This document shows, piece by piece, positions 5,623 to 5,799 of a stretch of DNA of 5,799 nt. Where the stretch lies: contig DBNL01000056.1 in assembly GCA_002299785.1 (NCBI GenBank), forward strand, positions 30,102-35,900, in the 5' to 3' direction. The DNA is from Verrucomicrobia bacterium UBA673 (GTDB lineage: Bacteria > Verrucomicrobiota > Verrucomicrobiia > Limisphaerales > UBA1096). The stretch's first letter is position 1; every line of letters starts with the position of its first letter. Below the pieces are notes generated by a model. The model was given only the letters and a program-made list of their open reading frames with translations. It ran no database searches and was not told the origin of the DNA. The position numbers and the translations under genes are program-made.

Positions 5623-5634
5623 ACCACGGAACAG

Positions 5635-5799
5635 CTACCCCTCCCGATGACGTTGCGCGTATTTACCGAGGAGGTCGGTTTCGAGGTTAACCGTGTCGCC
5701 AACTTTGCGCGTGCGCAGGTTAGTCACTCGTCGCGTATGCGGGATGATCCACACCGCAAAGCCTCGCTTGCGCAGCTTGGCCACCGTAAGGCTAATGCC
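5635..5799 (-). CDS. ribE: Riboflavin synthase alpha subunit, C-terminal 54 residues (5' end outside window)
   Basis: Riboflavin synthase dismutates two molecules of 6,7-dimethyl-8-ribityllumazine to riboflavin and an aminouracil, in the cytoplasm. The - strand frame enters at 5799 and ends at TAG 5637-5635. It reads GISLTVAKL, FAVWIIPHT, VTNL, KVGDTVNLETDLLGKY, which is the diagnostic end of the second lumazine-binding barrel (ISLTV, IPHT, T-L, G-VNLE-D---KY). About three quarters of the protein lies outside the window. An unusually basic run (KLRKRG, then TRRVTNLRTRK) replaces the more acidic residues often found here. The gene converges on the sigma-54 regulator with only 12 bp between stop codons, and no hairpin terminator is visible between them. 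The sequence CTTGGCCA (5776-5783) inside the gene is another partial copy of the repeated palindrome. Confidence 0.9.
   Translation of the reverse strand, partial: GISLTVAKLRKRGFAVWIIPHTRRVTNLRTRKVGDTVNLETDLLGKYAQRHREG

Noticed and set aside
5623..5634. Terminator between the convergent regulator and ribE genes
   Set aside because: The 12-bp gap and its flanks show no hairpin with a T-run on either strand.

Overview
The window is about 5.8 kb of moderately GC-rich chromosomal DNA (roughly 60% by eye) with five confident coding regions plus the tail of a sixth. The best guess for the source is Verrucomicrobiota or a related PVC-group bacterium. That rests on the look of the first protein, of the short TPR protein and of the TAXI protein, and on the absence of clear Shine-Dalgarno sequences. 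It is an impression from the sequence, not a database result. No mobile element, CRISPR array, tRNA or rRNA was seen.

Left part (1-2351, all + strand): the C-terminal 219 residues of an unrecognised conserved protein; a 155-nt gap with a plausible sigma-70 promoter; a 136-residue TPR protein; then, 15 nt later, a 369-residue MtnA-type sugar-phosphate isomerase (aIF-2B fold) with both catalytic residues present. The TPR and MtnA-like genes look like one operon. Nucleotides 2352-2574 hold a 12-bp inverted repeat spanning the mtnA stop codon, a possible 34-codon ORF with a -1-frame continuation, and a weak terminator-like hairpin.

Right part: a divergent pair separated by 243 nt. On the - strand (2575-3981) is a TAXI-type substrate-binding protein with a membrane segment at each end of the binding domain and a cytoplasmic coiled-coil tail. 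On the + strand (4225-5622) is a complete NtrC-family response regulator (receiver, AAA+, Fis-type HTH). No TRAP permease and no histidine kinase lie in the window, so the TAXI protein may be a membrane receptor functionally tied to the regulator. This is an inference. The intergenic region has a good promoter for the TAXI gene with a 14-bp palindrome exactly in its spacer, and a 9-bp direct repeat at 20-bp spacing. Convergent to the regulator, 12 bp away, is the C-terminal end of riboflavin synthase (ribE), running off the right edge.

The most striking non-gene signal is the perfect 10-bp palindrome CTTGGCCAAG. It occurs five times (about 0.006 expected by chance), in genes and in intergenic DNA and in two different reading frames, which suggests a genome-wide HIP1-like DNA element.
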